Shown: one piece after another, positions 17,255-24,783 of the stretch | Layout: each line of letters opens with the position of its first letter | Position numbering within the stretch: position 1 is the first letter of the stretch | Assembly (NCBI RefSeq): GCF_029714365.1 | Contig: NZ_CP121660.1 | Location: 1,426,001-1,490,000 of the forward strand | Source: Sinorhizobium terangae | Lineage (GTDB): Bacteria > Pseudomonadota > Alphaproteobacteria > Rhizobiales > Rhizobiaceae | Direction: 5' to 3' | DNA length: 64,000 bases | The notes under the pieces: generated by a model | What the model was told of the DNA's origin: nothing | The model's input: the letters and a program-made list of their open reading frames with translations, nothing else | Databases searched by the model: none | Program-made: the position numbers and the translations under genes

Positions 17255-17858
17255 TGCGTTGAAACTCCTCAAAATTCCACCCGCCTTCACTTGCCCGGTC
17301 AGCGGCTGACGGCGATGCGGAAGATGGCTGGGAAACTGTCCGGTGCGTGCGACGCTCGGCCGAGGCGGTCAAAAACCGACTGGCGGCCAGGCCTGCGATC
17401 GCCGCCATGCCGAGAAAGGCGAGCGGCTGCTTTCGGCCGAAGTCTTCGGCCATCCCCGCAATCTCGCCGAGATTGCGACCCTCCACATCGCGTGCAAGGC
17501 CGCGGAGCGACGTGCCGATCTGTTGCGCGTAGCGGCCGAGGGTTTGCTGGTCCGATTGTTGAAGCTCGGAGCCTACTTTCTCAACGGCCATCGCAACGCA
17601 GCTCAATTGGCGCGCTACGGCGTTCTTTTCGTGTTCGGCAGCGCGGGCTGCAGCCTCTCGGGCTTGTTCCGCCTGTTGATCCGCGAACTCTCGTATATCA
17701 TTCAGGTCTTCGCGCACCGCCTGCTGCAGGTTGCGATCTGACGTGTCCTCGCCAGTTCCACCGGTTTGCGCGCCATAGGCGTCGTCGACACCTTGCGAGG
17801 TCGTCACAGGCACTCGCAACGGATCGCCAGGGCTGCGGCCGCTTGGTTCATTGTTCAT
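17247..17858 (-). CDS. Predicted stress-induced protein, 203 aa
   Basis: First gene of the three-gene operon. The N-terminal third is polar and probably disordered. A long charged helix follows (about 45-110, LQQAVREDLNDIREFADQQ...), then one hydrophobic segment at about 147-163 (PLAFLGMAAIAGLAASRFL). The segment FGRKQPLAFLGMAAIAGLAA is typical of small rhizobial proteins encoded with DUF3618 genes. Function is unknown; envelope adaptation under stress is inferred from the promoter and partners. Confidence 0.75.
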   Translation of the reverse strand: MNNEPSGRSPGDPLRVPVTTSQGVDDAYGAQTGGTGEDTSDRNLQQAVREDLNDIREFADQQAEQAREAAARAAEHEKNAVARQLSCVAMAVEKVGSELQQSDQQTLGRYAQQIGTSLRGLARDVEGRNLGEIAGMAEDFGRKQPLAFLGMAAIAGLAASRFLTASAERRTHRTVSQPSSASPSAADRASEGGWNFEEFQRND

Positions 17859-17908
17859 TTTTCGGCTCCTCCCAGGGAGTAATGGGATCGATCACATGTA
17901 TGCAAACA

Positions 17909-17933
17909 AACGAGCCACTTGGAGCCTTGTTCC
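17909..17933 (-). promoter_or_regulatory. RpoE2/EcfG-type promoter for the stress operon
   Basis: On the minus strand GGAAC (17933-17929) is followed after exactly 18 bases by TT (17910-17909), in the context cgTTTG. This fits the Sinorhizobium general-stress sigma factor consensus GGAAC-N18/19-TT. It lies about 50 bases before the ATG at 17858. Confidence 0.7.
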
Positions 17934-18145
17934 CTGCCGGATCCGATTCTGAAACATTGCATATGTTGCTAACGCCGGTGTCCCGATATCGGCGAGACAC
18001 GTGCACGCATGCAGCGGTTTACAAATGCCGTTAGCGCCCTAGTTCTGAGATGTACCGACGTCGGCACAGGCCGGCATATCGTGACGCGGTCGGCCTTTTT
18101 GCCAGAGACCGCAATCGTCACTCCAACATCCATCGAGAGGCAGAT

Positions 18146-18574
18146 ATGACCGAAGTCAAAAACGGCGACGTTGTTCGCATGCACTATACTGCAAAGTTGA
18201 CGGACGGCACCGCAGTCGAGTCCTCGCAGGGTCGGGAGCCGCTTGAATTCAAGGTGGGCGCAGGCCAGATCATTCCGGGGCTCGACCGCGAGATCAGCGG
18301 CATGGCCATCGGCGAGATGAACACGGTCGCCATTCCCGCTGAGGAGGCTTACGGCCGTCATGATGACGCGCAGGTGCAGTCGGTACCGCGCTCCGCGGTT
18401 CCCGAGGGCGTCGAGATCGGGACCAAACTCCAGGCAACCACCGCGGATGGCCGTCATATGGCGTTCACAGTGACCGGTATCGACGACGAACGAGTGACGG
18501 TGGACGGCAATCATCCCCTCGCCGGCCAGGATCTGGTCTTCGATGTCACCGTCGTGGAAATCGTCAACCCATAG
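18146..18574 (+). CDS. FKBP-type peptidyl-prolyl isomerase, SlyD-like
   Basis: A 142-residue cytoplasmic protein. The FKBP core is at about 1-70 (YTAKLTDGTAVESS, GAGQIIPGLDREISGM). A flap-like insertion follows (PAEEAYGRHDDAQVQSVPRS...), with the core closing near the C-terminus (HPLAGQDLVFDVTVVEIV). This is the SlyD arrangement, which combines isomerase and chaperone activity. The histidine/cysteine-rich metal-binding tail of E. coli SlyD is absent. The ATG at 18146 has GAGAGG five bases upstream; the longer open frame before it is not protein-like. No stress-type promoter motif was found here, unlike several neighbours. Confidence 0.92.
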   Translation: MTEVKNGDVVRMHYTAKLTDGTAVESSQGREPLEFKVGAGQIIPGLDREISGMAIGEMNTVAIPAEEAYGRHDDAQVQSVPRSAVPEGVEIGTKLQATTADGRHMAFTVTGIDDERVTVDGNHPLAGQDLVFDVTVVEIVNP

Positions 18575-18662
18575 GCGGCGGCGCTATCGTCGCCGGTCAG
18601 ATAATGCCGGCGCGGGCGGCCGCGGACTCGTATCGCGGCCCAATGTTGATCCACGCCATGCC

Positions 18663-19655
18663 TCAATCAGCCGATTTACCGAGCGTGTCGGCCACGTAGG
18701 CACCGCGTTTACCCATGGGCAGCGGCTTGCCTGTCGTTGAGTCCACCGCCGTCTGGTGCTCGAGCTCGGCATTGATGAGCGCGCCGACGATCAGGATCAT
18801 CACCGAGAGCCAGACCCACATCATCAGACCGACAAGGACGCCCAGAGCGCCATATGTGGCGTTGTAGTTTGCGAAGTTCTCCAGATAGTACGAAAAGATC
18901 CAGGAGGCGGCGAACCACAATAATGTGCTAAAGACCGCGCCCCAGCTTAGCCATCTGAGTTTCGCCCGTTCCCGACTTGGACCGAAACGATAGATGAGAA
19001 CCGTACCGATCGTGGCAAGAAGCAGCATGGCCGGCCACCTCGCAACCTTGGTCAAGATCTCTACCCAGCGATCGAGCCACAGATAGGCAAGAACAGCCGG
19101 TACGACGCCAACCGCCACGATCAGCGCGACTACGAACAGCAGGGCTGCAAAGGTGAACGCAAGGCGCAAGAGGATTCTCCGCAGAAAGCCTCTCTTTTCC
19201 TGTTCTCCGTAGGCGACATTCATCGCGTCAAAGAGCGCCGCCATGCCATTTGCCGCGCTCCACAAGGAAACGAGCAGGCTCACCAGGAAGCCGATACCGA
19301 GCGTGGACGTCTTTTGCGTTGTCAGCGCCTTCAACTGATCCATGATCAGATCGTAGGACCCGGGCGGCAACAACACGTCCAGAATGCCCATATGCGTGCC
19401 GATTGCCGATGGGTCAGCGACAAGTCCGTAGATCGAGACCAGTGCGGCCAGCGCAGGAAATAGCGCCAATAGCAGATAAAAAGTCACGCCGGCCGAGATC
19501 AGAGCGATTCGCTCTTCGGAGATTTCCGCGACCACTCGCCAGAAGACGTCCCGCATCCCTTTCGCGGGTATTTCTCTCGGTGTCGCGGCATCCCGGCCCC
19601 GCCCCGGCTCCGTGGCCTGCAGTTTTTCGGCAAGATCCGTTTCCTTCGTGCTCAT
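18663..19655 (-). CDS. YihY/virulence-factor-BrkB family membrane protein
   Basis: A 330-residue inner-membrane protein. The conserved opening is DVFWRVVAEISEERIALISAGVTF-like (about 36-58), followed by six predicted membrane segments, including LVSLLVSLWSAANGMAALFDA and GALGVLVGLMMWVWLSVMI. Early annotations as RNase BN are wrong for this family, whose function remains unclear. The ATG at 19655 is chosen because the frame upstream runs through the promoter region. A GGAAC-N18-TT motif lies 55 bases before it, so it is probably part of the general stress response. Confidence 0.88.
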   Translation of the reverse strand: MSTKETDLAEKLQATEPGRGRDAATPREIPAKGMRDVFWRVVAEISEERIALISAGVTFYLLLALFPALAALVSIYGLVADPSAIGTHMGILDVLLPPGSYDLIMDQLKALTTQKTSTLGIGFLVSLLVSLWSAANGMAALFDAMNVAYGEQEKRGFLRRILLRLAFTFAALLFVVALIVAVGVVPAVLAYLWLDRWVEILTKVARWPAMLLLATIGTVLIYRFGPSRERAKLRWLSWGAVFSTLLWFAASWIFSYYLENFANYNATYGALGVLVGLMMWVWLSVMILIVGALINAELEHQTAVDSTTGKPLPMGKRGAYVADTLGKSAD

Positions 19656-19709
19656 GACCGCTGTCCGCTGATTTTCTCGAATGGACTTCTTCGCGCCGCA
19701 CGCACTAGC

Positions 19710-19734
19710 AACTCCGGGGGAAATGCCTTGTTCC
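19710..19734 (-). promoter_or_regulatory. RpoE2/EcfG-type promoter for the YihY-family gene
   Basis: On the minus strand GGAAC (19734-19730) is followed after 18 bases by TT (19711-19710), preceded by G as in the sigma factor consensus. It is 55 bases from the ATG at 19655. Confidence 0.68.
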
Positions 19735-19816
19735 GACGATTCGTCATCCTTCGAGCATCCTCCCCACGCAATGCCCCATTTGTAGAGGAAACGTGCCGTC
19801 TCGGAATGAGATGCGC

Positions 19817-19841
19817 GGAACATTCGCGCCCTTCACCAGTT
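19817..19841 (+). promoter_or_regulatory. RpoE2/EcfG-type promoter for the PCMT-esterase fusion
   Basis: GGAAC at 19817-19821 is followed after 18 bases by TT at 19840-19841, about 88 bases before the ATG at 19929. It is back to back with the promoter at 19710-19734, so the gap serves two stress-type genes. Confidence 0.65.
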
Positions 19842-19928
19842 CCGACGGAACCACGGAAATGGGCCGCGCGCCGCCAGGACGCGACCAGTGGGCGTCGGCG
19901 GACGCAGTCAATGTAAGGGAACGCCCTG

Positions 19929-21914
19929 ATGAGACTTGATCTATCCCGTGCTCGCGACCGGATGGTGGATCTCCATATCGTCCGCCGCGGGATCGATGAT
20001 CCCCGTGTCGTCGAAGCCATGCGGATTGTTCCTCGCGAGGCTTTCGTCGATCCAGGCTTTGAGGAGTTCGCCTATGAAGACGCTCCGCTCGCAATCGGCG
20101 AAGGACAGACGATCTCGCAGCCTTACATCGTCGCGCTGATGATCGCTGAGGCCGAGATCGAGGCCGGTGATACGGTGCTGGAAGTCGGGACCGGCTCCGG
20201 TTACGCGGCCGCCGTTTTGAGCAGGGTCGCCGGACATGTCTACACCGTCGAACGTCACGCACCGCTCGCAAACGGGGCCAGTCAGCGTTTTGCCAGGCTC
20301 GGCTACGACAATATCGACGTCCGCATCGGCGATGGAACGAAGGGCTGGCCGGAAGCGGGCCCCTTCGATGCCATTCTCGTTGCCGCTGGCAGCCCCAGCG
20401 TGCCGCAAGCGCTGAAGGAGCAGCTTGATCTTGGCGGTCACATGGTCATACCGATCGGACCGGCGGGTGAGCAGCGCTTGCTCAAGGTGACCCGCGTCAA
20501 CGCCACGACCTTCGAGGAGCATGACCTTGGCGGCGTCCGCTTTGTCCCGCTGATCGGCGAGCACGCCCGGAGAGATGAGCCGTCGCAACCTGCTCGATCG
20601 ATCCCCCGTCCGCCTTCCCGCACGCTCCCCGAAATGGTCGCCGATGTCGCCGAGCCGTTGCCCGACCTCGACGATCCAGCCTTCGGGCGGCTCTTCGATC
20701 GCTTCGGCAACCGCCGCGTGGTGTTGCTTGGCGAATCCAGTCATGGGACCTCGGAATTCTATCGCGCTCGCGCCGCCATCACCCGTCGGCTGATCGAAGA
20801 GCACGGTTTTACAATCCTCGCAGTGGAGGCCGACTGGCCGGACGCGGCAGCCGTTGATCGATATGTTCGGCATCGCCCTCACAGGCGCGGCTCGAATGCT
20901 CCATTCCAACGCTTTCCTACGTGGATGTGGCGGAACCGCGAGGTCATGTCCTTCGTCGACTGGATGCGCGAATACAATGACAGCGTCGCCGAACAGGACC
21001 GGGCCGGCTTCTACGGACTCGACATCTACAACATGCGCGAATCCATTGCCGCCGTTCTGGGCTATCTCGACAAGGTCGATCCGGCCGCCGCGACTGTCGC
21101 GAGGGAACGCTACGGGTGTCTCACCCCATGGCAAAACGATCCATCTACCTATGGTCGGGCCGTGCTGACCGCGAGCTACAACAAATGCGAGGAGGCCGTG
21201 GTGCGTCAATGCCGCGAGCTCCTTGAGCGCAGCCTGGAAGCGACCGACAGCGACGGGGACCAGCTTTTCGACGCGGCACAGAATGCCCGGCTGATTTCCG
21301 CGGCCGAACAATACTACCGGACCATGTATTATGCCGGTGCCGATTCCTGGAACTTGCGCGACAGACACATGTTCGAAACGCTCGAACACCTCCTGGAGTC
21401 GCGCGGTTCCGGTTCGAAAGCCATCGTGTGGGCGCATAATTCCCATATCGGCGATGCGCGCCACACGGAGATGGGAGCGGCTCGCGACGAGTTGAACATC
21501 GGTCAGCTTTGCCGCGAACGTTTTGGGGAGCAGGCAGCATTGATCGGTTTCGGAACGCACGGCGGCAAAGTGGCGGCAGCAAGTGCCTGGGACGGTGAAA
21601 TCAAGATGAAGGAAATCCAGCCTTCCCTACCCGGCAGTTACGAAAGAGTCTTTCACGACTCGGATGTTGATCGCTTTCTGCTCGATTTCTCGCGCGACGA
21701 CGCCTTGCGCCGGCGCCTGGACGAGCCGAAACTCGAACGATTCATCGGTGTCATCTACAGACCAGAGACCGAACGCATGAGCCACTACCTCCATGCATCG
21801 TTGCCGCATCAATTCGATGCTTTTGTCTGGTTCGACCTGACGACACCGGTAGCCCCTCTGATGCCGGAGCATGTACGCCCAGGCATGCCGGAGACATTCC
21901 CCTTCGGGCTCTAA
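19929..21914 (+). CDS. Fusion of protein-L-isoaspartate methyltransferase and erythromycin-esterase-like domain
   Basis: A 661-residue two-domain protein. Residues 1-215 form a PCMT domain: REAFVDP near 36, SAM motif VLEVGTGSGYAAAV at 83-96, IGDGTKGWPE near 133. It would repair isoaspartate in aged proteins. Residues 235-655 are an erythromycin esterase/succinoglycan-biosynthesis-type domain with GESSHG (E269, H272), AVEADWP and WAHNSHIGDA (H503, H506), the conserved active-site set. Such chromosomal esterase-like proteins are not established resistance enzymes; the natural substrate is unknown. AAGGGA lies about nine bases before the ATG. The stress-type promoter supports a damage-repair role. 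A separate PCMT gene lies at 23705-24376. Confidence 0.9.
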   Translation: MRLDLSRARDRMVDLHIVRRGIDDPRVVEAMRIVPREAFVDPGFEEFAYEDAPLAIGEGQTISQPYIVALMIAEAEIEAGDTVLEVGTGSGYAAAVLSRVAGHVYTVERHAPLANGASQRFARLGYDNIDVRIGDGTKGWPEAGPFDAILVAAGSPSVPQALKEQLDLGGHMVIPIGPAGEQRLLKVTRVNATTFEEHDLGGVRFVPLIGEHARRDEPSQPARSIPRPPSRTLPEMVADVAEPLPDLDDPAFGRLFDRFGNRRVVLLGESSHGTSEFYRARAAITRRLIEEHGFTILAVEADWPDAAAVDRYVRHRPHRRGSNAPFQRFPTWMWRNREVMSFVDWMREYNDSVAEQDRAGFYGLDIYNMRESIAAVLGYLDKVDPAAATVARERYGCLTPWQNDPSTYGRAVLTASYNKCEEAVVRQCRELLERSLEATDSDGDQLFDAAQNARLISAAEQYYRTMYYAGADSWNLRDRHMFETLEHLLESRGSGSKAIVWAHNSHIGDARHTEMGAARDELNIGQLCRERFGEQAALIGFGTHGGKVAAASAWDGEIKMKEIQPSLPGSYERVFHDSDVDRFLLDFSRDDALRRRLDEPKLERFIGVIYRPETERMSHYLHASLPHQFDAFVWFDLTTPVAPLMPEHVRPGMPETFPFGL

Positions 21915-21995
21915 GGTGAGCGACGAAGCGCGACGGGTTCGGCGCTTCCTCGGCTGCAGTTGCACAGGGCATCCGCCTGCGTTGGACGATGGCGC

Positions 21996-22020
21996 GGAAC
22001 TTCCCCCAATTTGGCGTGTT
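21996..22020 (+). promoter_or_regulatory. RpoE2/EcfG-type promoter for the nucleotidyltransferase-phosphoesterase pair
   Basis: GGAAC at 21996-22000 is followed after 18 bases by TT at 22019-22020, 35 bases before the ATG at 22055. Same spacing as three other motifs in this block. Confidence 0.65.
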
Positions 22021-22054
22021 CTCGTAGGAGATACTGTCGGCCCGGGAGAACAGC

Positions 22055-22876
22055 ATGGCGTCAGCCGTACCGCCGCAAAAGAATTCGCGCCGGGCATCCG
22101 GATCTCTCGCGATGCCGCAACTCGTCGATGAGGAAGCCGAGGCGTTTGTCGCCGAAGCGCTCGCTGAGCTCGTTCGCTCGAAAATCTCCTTCCTGGTCGC
22201 GGGTACCTTTGCCGTCAGCGCCTATACCGGCATATCAAGGCCGACGAAGGATCTCGACATCTTTTGCAAGGCGGGCGACTACACCCGCATCCTCAAGCAC
22301 TTCAAGTCCCGCGGCTATGCCGTCGAAATCGAAGACGACCGATGGCTCGGGAAGGTGTTCAAGGGCAGGTTTTTCTTCGACGTAATCTTCGCCTCGCCGA
22401 ATGGAACCATGCTGGTCAACGATGCCTGGTTCACACATGCGCTGCCTGTGGAAATCAGCGGTTGTCCCGTCTCGATCGCCGCGCCGACCGAATTGGTCTG
22501 GTCGAAGTCCTTCATCCAGCTTCGCGAACGCTATGACGGTGCCGACGTGGCGCACGTGATCTTGAAGGCGCACGACCGGATCGATTGGGCAAGATTGCTG
22601 GAATACATGGAAGTTCACTGGGAGGTGCTGCTTATCCACCTCCTCAATTTCCGATGGATCTACCCGTCCGAGCGCAACAATGTTCCGCAATGGCTGCTGG
22701 ACGAACTCTTGAGCAGGCTTTCGGCGCAACGGGATCTGCCGCTGCCGCAGACGAAAATCTGCCGCGGGCGCATGTACTCGCGCCCTGACTACGAGATCGA
22801 CGTCAAGGAATGGGGATTTGCCGATGTCGGCGGCGATGGTGAGATGCGCGAAGGCGTAGAGGAGCAGACACCATGA
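22055..22876 (+). CDS. Nucleotidyltransferase-fold protein
   Basis: A 273-residue protein with a minimal nucleotidyltransferase core. The motif FLVAGTFAVSAYTG is followed by the acidic pair D66 and D68 (PTKDLDIFC), with a third acidic residue, D109 (FFFDVIF). The arrangement resembles MNT/AbiEii-type or DUF6036-type transferases. The C-terminal half is helical with several tryptophans (WARLLEYMEVHWEVLLIHLLNFRW) and may bind the substrate. GGGAGA lies about six bases before the ATG. The gene overlaps a metallophosphoesterase by ATGA, so one enzyme may add and the other remove a nucleotide or phosphate. It does not look like a classical toxin-antitoxin pair. Substrate unknown. Confidence 0.8.
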   Translation: MASAVPPQKNSRRASGSLAMPQLVDEEAEAFVAEALAELVRSKISFLVAGTFAVSAYTGISRPTKDLDIFCKAGDYTRILKHFKSRGYAVEIEDDRWLGKVFKGRFFFDVIFASPNGTMLVNDAWFTHALPVEISGCPVSIAAPTELVWSKSFIQLRERYDGADVAHVILKAHDRIDWARLLEYMEVHWEVLLIHLLNFRWIYPSERNNVPQWLLDELLSRLSAQRDLPLPQTKICRGRMYSRPDYEIDVKEWGFADVGGDGEMREGVEEQTP

Positions 22877-23583
22877 GCAAGCTAAAAGTCGCCGCCGTCG
22901 CTGACCTTCACGTCAAGGAAGACAGGTCCGTCTCCTACGCGGAGTTGTTTTCTGAAATGTCGAAAGCCGCCGACGTGCTCGTCATCGCGGGCGACTTGAC
23001 GGACCTCGGCAAGCCGGTTGAAGCCGAACTCCTGGCAGACGACTTGAAGTCCTGCACGGTTCCCGTGGTTGCCGTTCTTGGAAACCACGATCACCAGGGC
23101 GATGCGACGGAGGAAGTCTCTTCCATTCTCGTCAAGGCTGGCGTCCACCTTCTTAACGGCCAGGCGGTCGAGATCTCCGGTGTGGGATTCGCCGGAACCA
23201 AGGGCTTCATCGGCGGCTTCGGCCGGCACATGCTGGGTTCCTTCGGCGAGGCTGCCATTAAAACCATGGTTTCGGAGAGCGTAGACGAGGCCATGCGGCT
23301 GGAGAATGCCTTGAGGAACACCAGGGCACAGCGCGCCCTTGTCATTCTGCACTATGCCCCGATCGCCGAAACGGTTGCCGGCGAACCCAAGGAAATATAT
23401 CCGTTTCTCGGATCATCGCGTCTGGCCGAGACCATCGACCGCTTCCAGGTGAGCGCGGTCGTTCACGGCCATGCGCACAAAGGCACCTATGAAGGGCAAA
23501 CGCCGGGCGGCGCTCCGGTGTTCAATGTCGCGGCCCATATCGAAAAGCCGACGGGCCGCCCCTACGCCATTCTCGAGCTTTGA
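22873..23583 (+). CDS. Calcineurin-like metallophosphoesterase
   Basis: A 236-residue cytoplasmic enzyme with the full dimetal set: ADLH near 10, AGDLTDLG near 39, LGNHDHQG near 71, a histidine in LHYAPI near 160, and VHGHAHKG near 194. Members hydrolyse phosphomonoesters or diesters, including cyclic or modified nucleotides. Its coupling to the nucleotidyltransferase (four-base overlap) and the stress-type promoter upstream suggest reversal of a nucleotidyl modification, but this is not shown. Confidence 0.9.
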   Translation: MSKLKVAAVADLHVKEDRSVSYAELFSEMSKAADVLVIAGDLTDLGKPVEAELLADDLKSCTVPVVAVLGNHDHQGDATEEVSSILVKAGVHLLNGQAVEISGVGFAGTKGFIGGFGRHMLGSFGEAAIKTMVSESVDEAMRLENALRNTRAQRALVILHYAPIAETVAGEPKEIYPFLGSSRLAETIDRFQVSAVVHGHAHKGTYEGQTPGGAPVFNVAAHIEKPTGRPYAILEL

Positions 23584-23704
23584 CAACGCGAGCGCGTCTC
23601 GGCACCGGACGGCGGCAAATCCTCTCATCTTGCTATCGTATATCCGTGACCCATAATGACGAGGGGCTATCTGGCGGCGAACTGGCTGAGGAGAGCCTAC
23701 GGTC

Positions 23705-24376
23705 ATGAAGGCAATGAAGGAAGAGCACCTCGCGGTTCTGCGCAGGCACATGGTCGAGGTGATTGCAATCTATGCCGACCTTGAAAGCGAGGAACTGGGC
23801 AAGGCGGAGCTCGATGAACGGGTAATGGCAGCAATGCTGCGGGTGCCCCGGCATCTTTTCGTGCCGGCTCCGGCTGCGCCCTTTGCCTACCAGGACATGC
23901 CGCTGCCGATCGGCTTCGATAAAACGGTGTCGCAGCCGTTCATGGTCGCGCTGATGACCGATCTCCTTGCTCCCCAACCGGATGAGGCAGTGCTCGAGAT
24001 CGGCACCGGCCTTGGCTACCAAACCGCGATCCTCGCAGAACTCGCCGGGCATGTTTGGAGCGTCGAAATCATCGAGGAATTCGCAAACCATGCCGAGGCT
24101 CTCCTGCACGGCCTCGGCATCTCAAATATCGGCATCCGTATCGGCGACGGGTCTCGCGGCTGGCCTGAGCACGCTCCGTTCGACAAGATCCTGGTCACGG
24201 CGGCGGCTGAGGAGGCACCGCCAGCATTGCTTGAGCAGCTCAAGCCGAAGGGCCGCATGGTTCTTCCCGTGGGGTCCGAAGAACAGTTTCTGACCGTCAT
24301 CGACAAGGATTCGGCAGGACAACTCGAGGCGCGGCAACTGATCCCGGTTCGATTCAGCCGGCTCGAGGCGGCCTGA
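23705..24376 (+). CDS. pcm: Protein-L-isoaspartate O-methyltransferase
   Basis: A 223-residue stand-alone PCMT. Landmarks are RVPRHLFVP near 46, the SAM-binding VLEIGTGLGYQTAIL near 97, the acidic VEIIEEF and IGDGSRGWPEHAPFD near 146. It methylates isoaspartyl residues to start their repair. The N-terminal 40 residues (KEEHLAVLRRHMVEVIAIYADL) are unlike the domain fused at 19929-21914, so the two are paralogues rather than a recent duplication. Its promoter was not identified. Confidence 0.9.
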   Translation: MKAMKEEHLAVLRRHMVEVIAIYADLESEELGKAELDERVMAAMLRVPRHLFVPAPAAPFAYQDMPLPIGFDKTVSQPFMVALMTDLLAPQPDEAVLEIGTGLGYQTAILAELAGHVWSVEIIEEFANHAEALLHGLGISNIGIRIGDGSRGWPEHAPFDKILVTAAAEEAPPALLEQLKPKGRMVLPVGSEEQFLTVIDKDSAGQLEARQLIPVRFSRLEAA

Positions 24377-24783
24377 TCACGATGATTTCAGGGCCGTTTG
24401 CCCCACACATGCAGGCTCCCGGCTGATTGATTAGACAGACTGTCTCGGGCTGGTGCTTGCTCATCTCTCGGCTGGATCGGAATCGAACGGCGGAGCTCGG
24501 GGCTGCTGCCCGAAGACTTGCAACCTCCCCACGAAAGGCCCCCGCAGACACTATGCGCTGCGATGCCCACCCTTCCAGCTCATTGGCAGATATTCCGGCT
24601 AACAGGCCTGCAGGGCATCCAACAGGCAGATTTGGATCAATCTGCGTTCTGGAAAGCAAAATTTAACCATAGTTGTCCATCTTTTCTCAATCCGTCGTCA
24701 AGAAGGGGACAATCCAGAAGTCGCGCAGCGGTGGTCGCTCGTCGGCCCGTGGGCCTTTGCGGGATTTTTTGGCTTGATATGCG
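24377..24783. other. Intergenic stretch, about 400 bases
   Basis: It lies between the PCMT gene and the DUF2778 gene, both on the plus strand. An AT-rich patch at 24655-24690 (AAAATTTAACCATAGTTG) may be part of the promoter of the downstream gene. No repeat, small gene or clear operator was seen; short open frames on both strands do not look protein-like. Confidence 0.5.

Noticed and set aside
19941..21560. Long open frame (539 codons) on the minus strand across the PCMT-esterase gene
   Set aside because: It mirrors the coding frame of a well-supported two-domain protein and shows no motif of its own.
19929..21914. Erythromycin esterase domain as a macrolide resistance gene
   Set aside because: It is fused to a protein-repair enzyme and follows a stress-type promoter; chromosomal homologues of this fold are common and not known to confer resistance.
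22055..23583. AbiE-type toxin-antitoxin system
   Set aside because: The partner gene is a phosphoesterase, not the helix-turn-helix AbiEi antitoxin, and the gene order differs.
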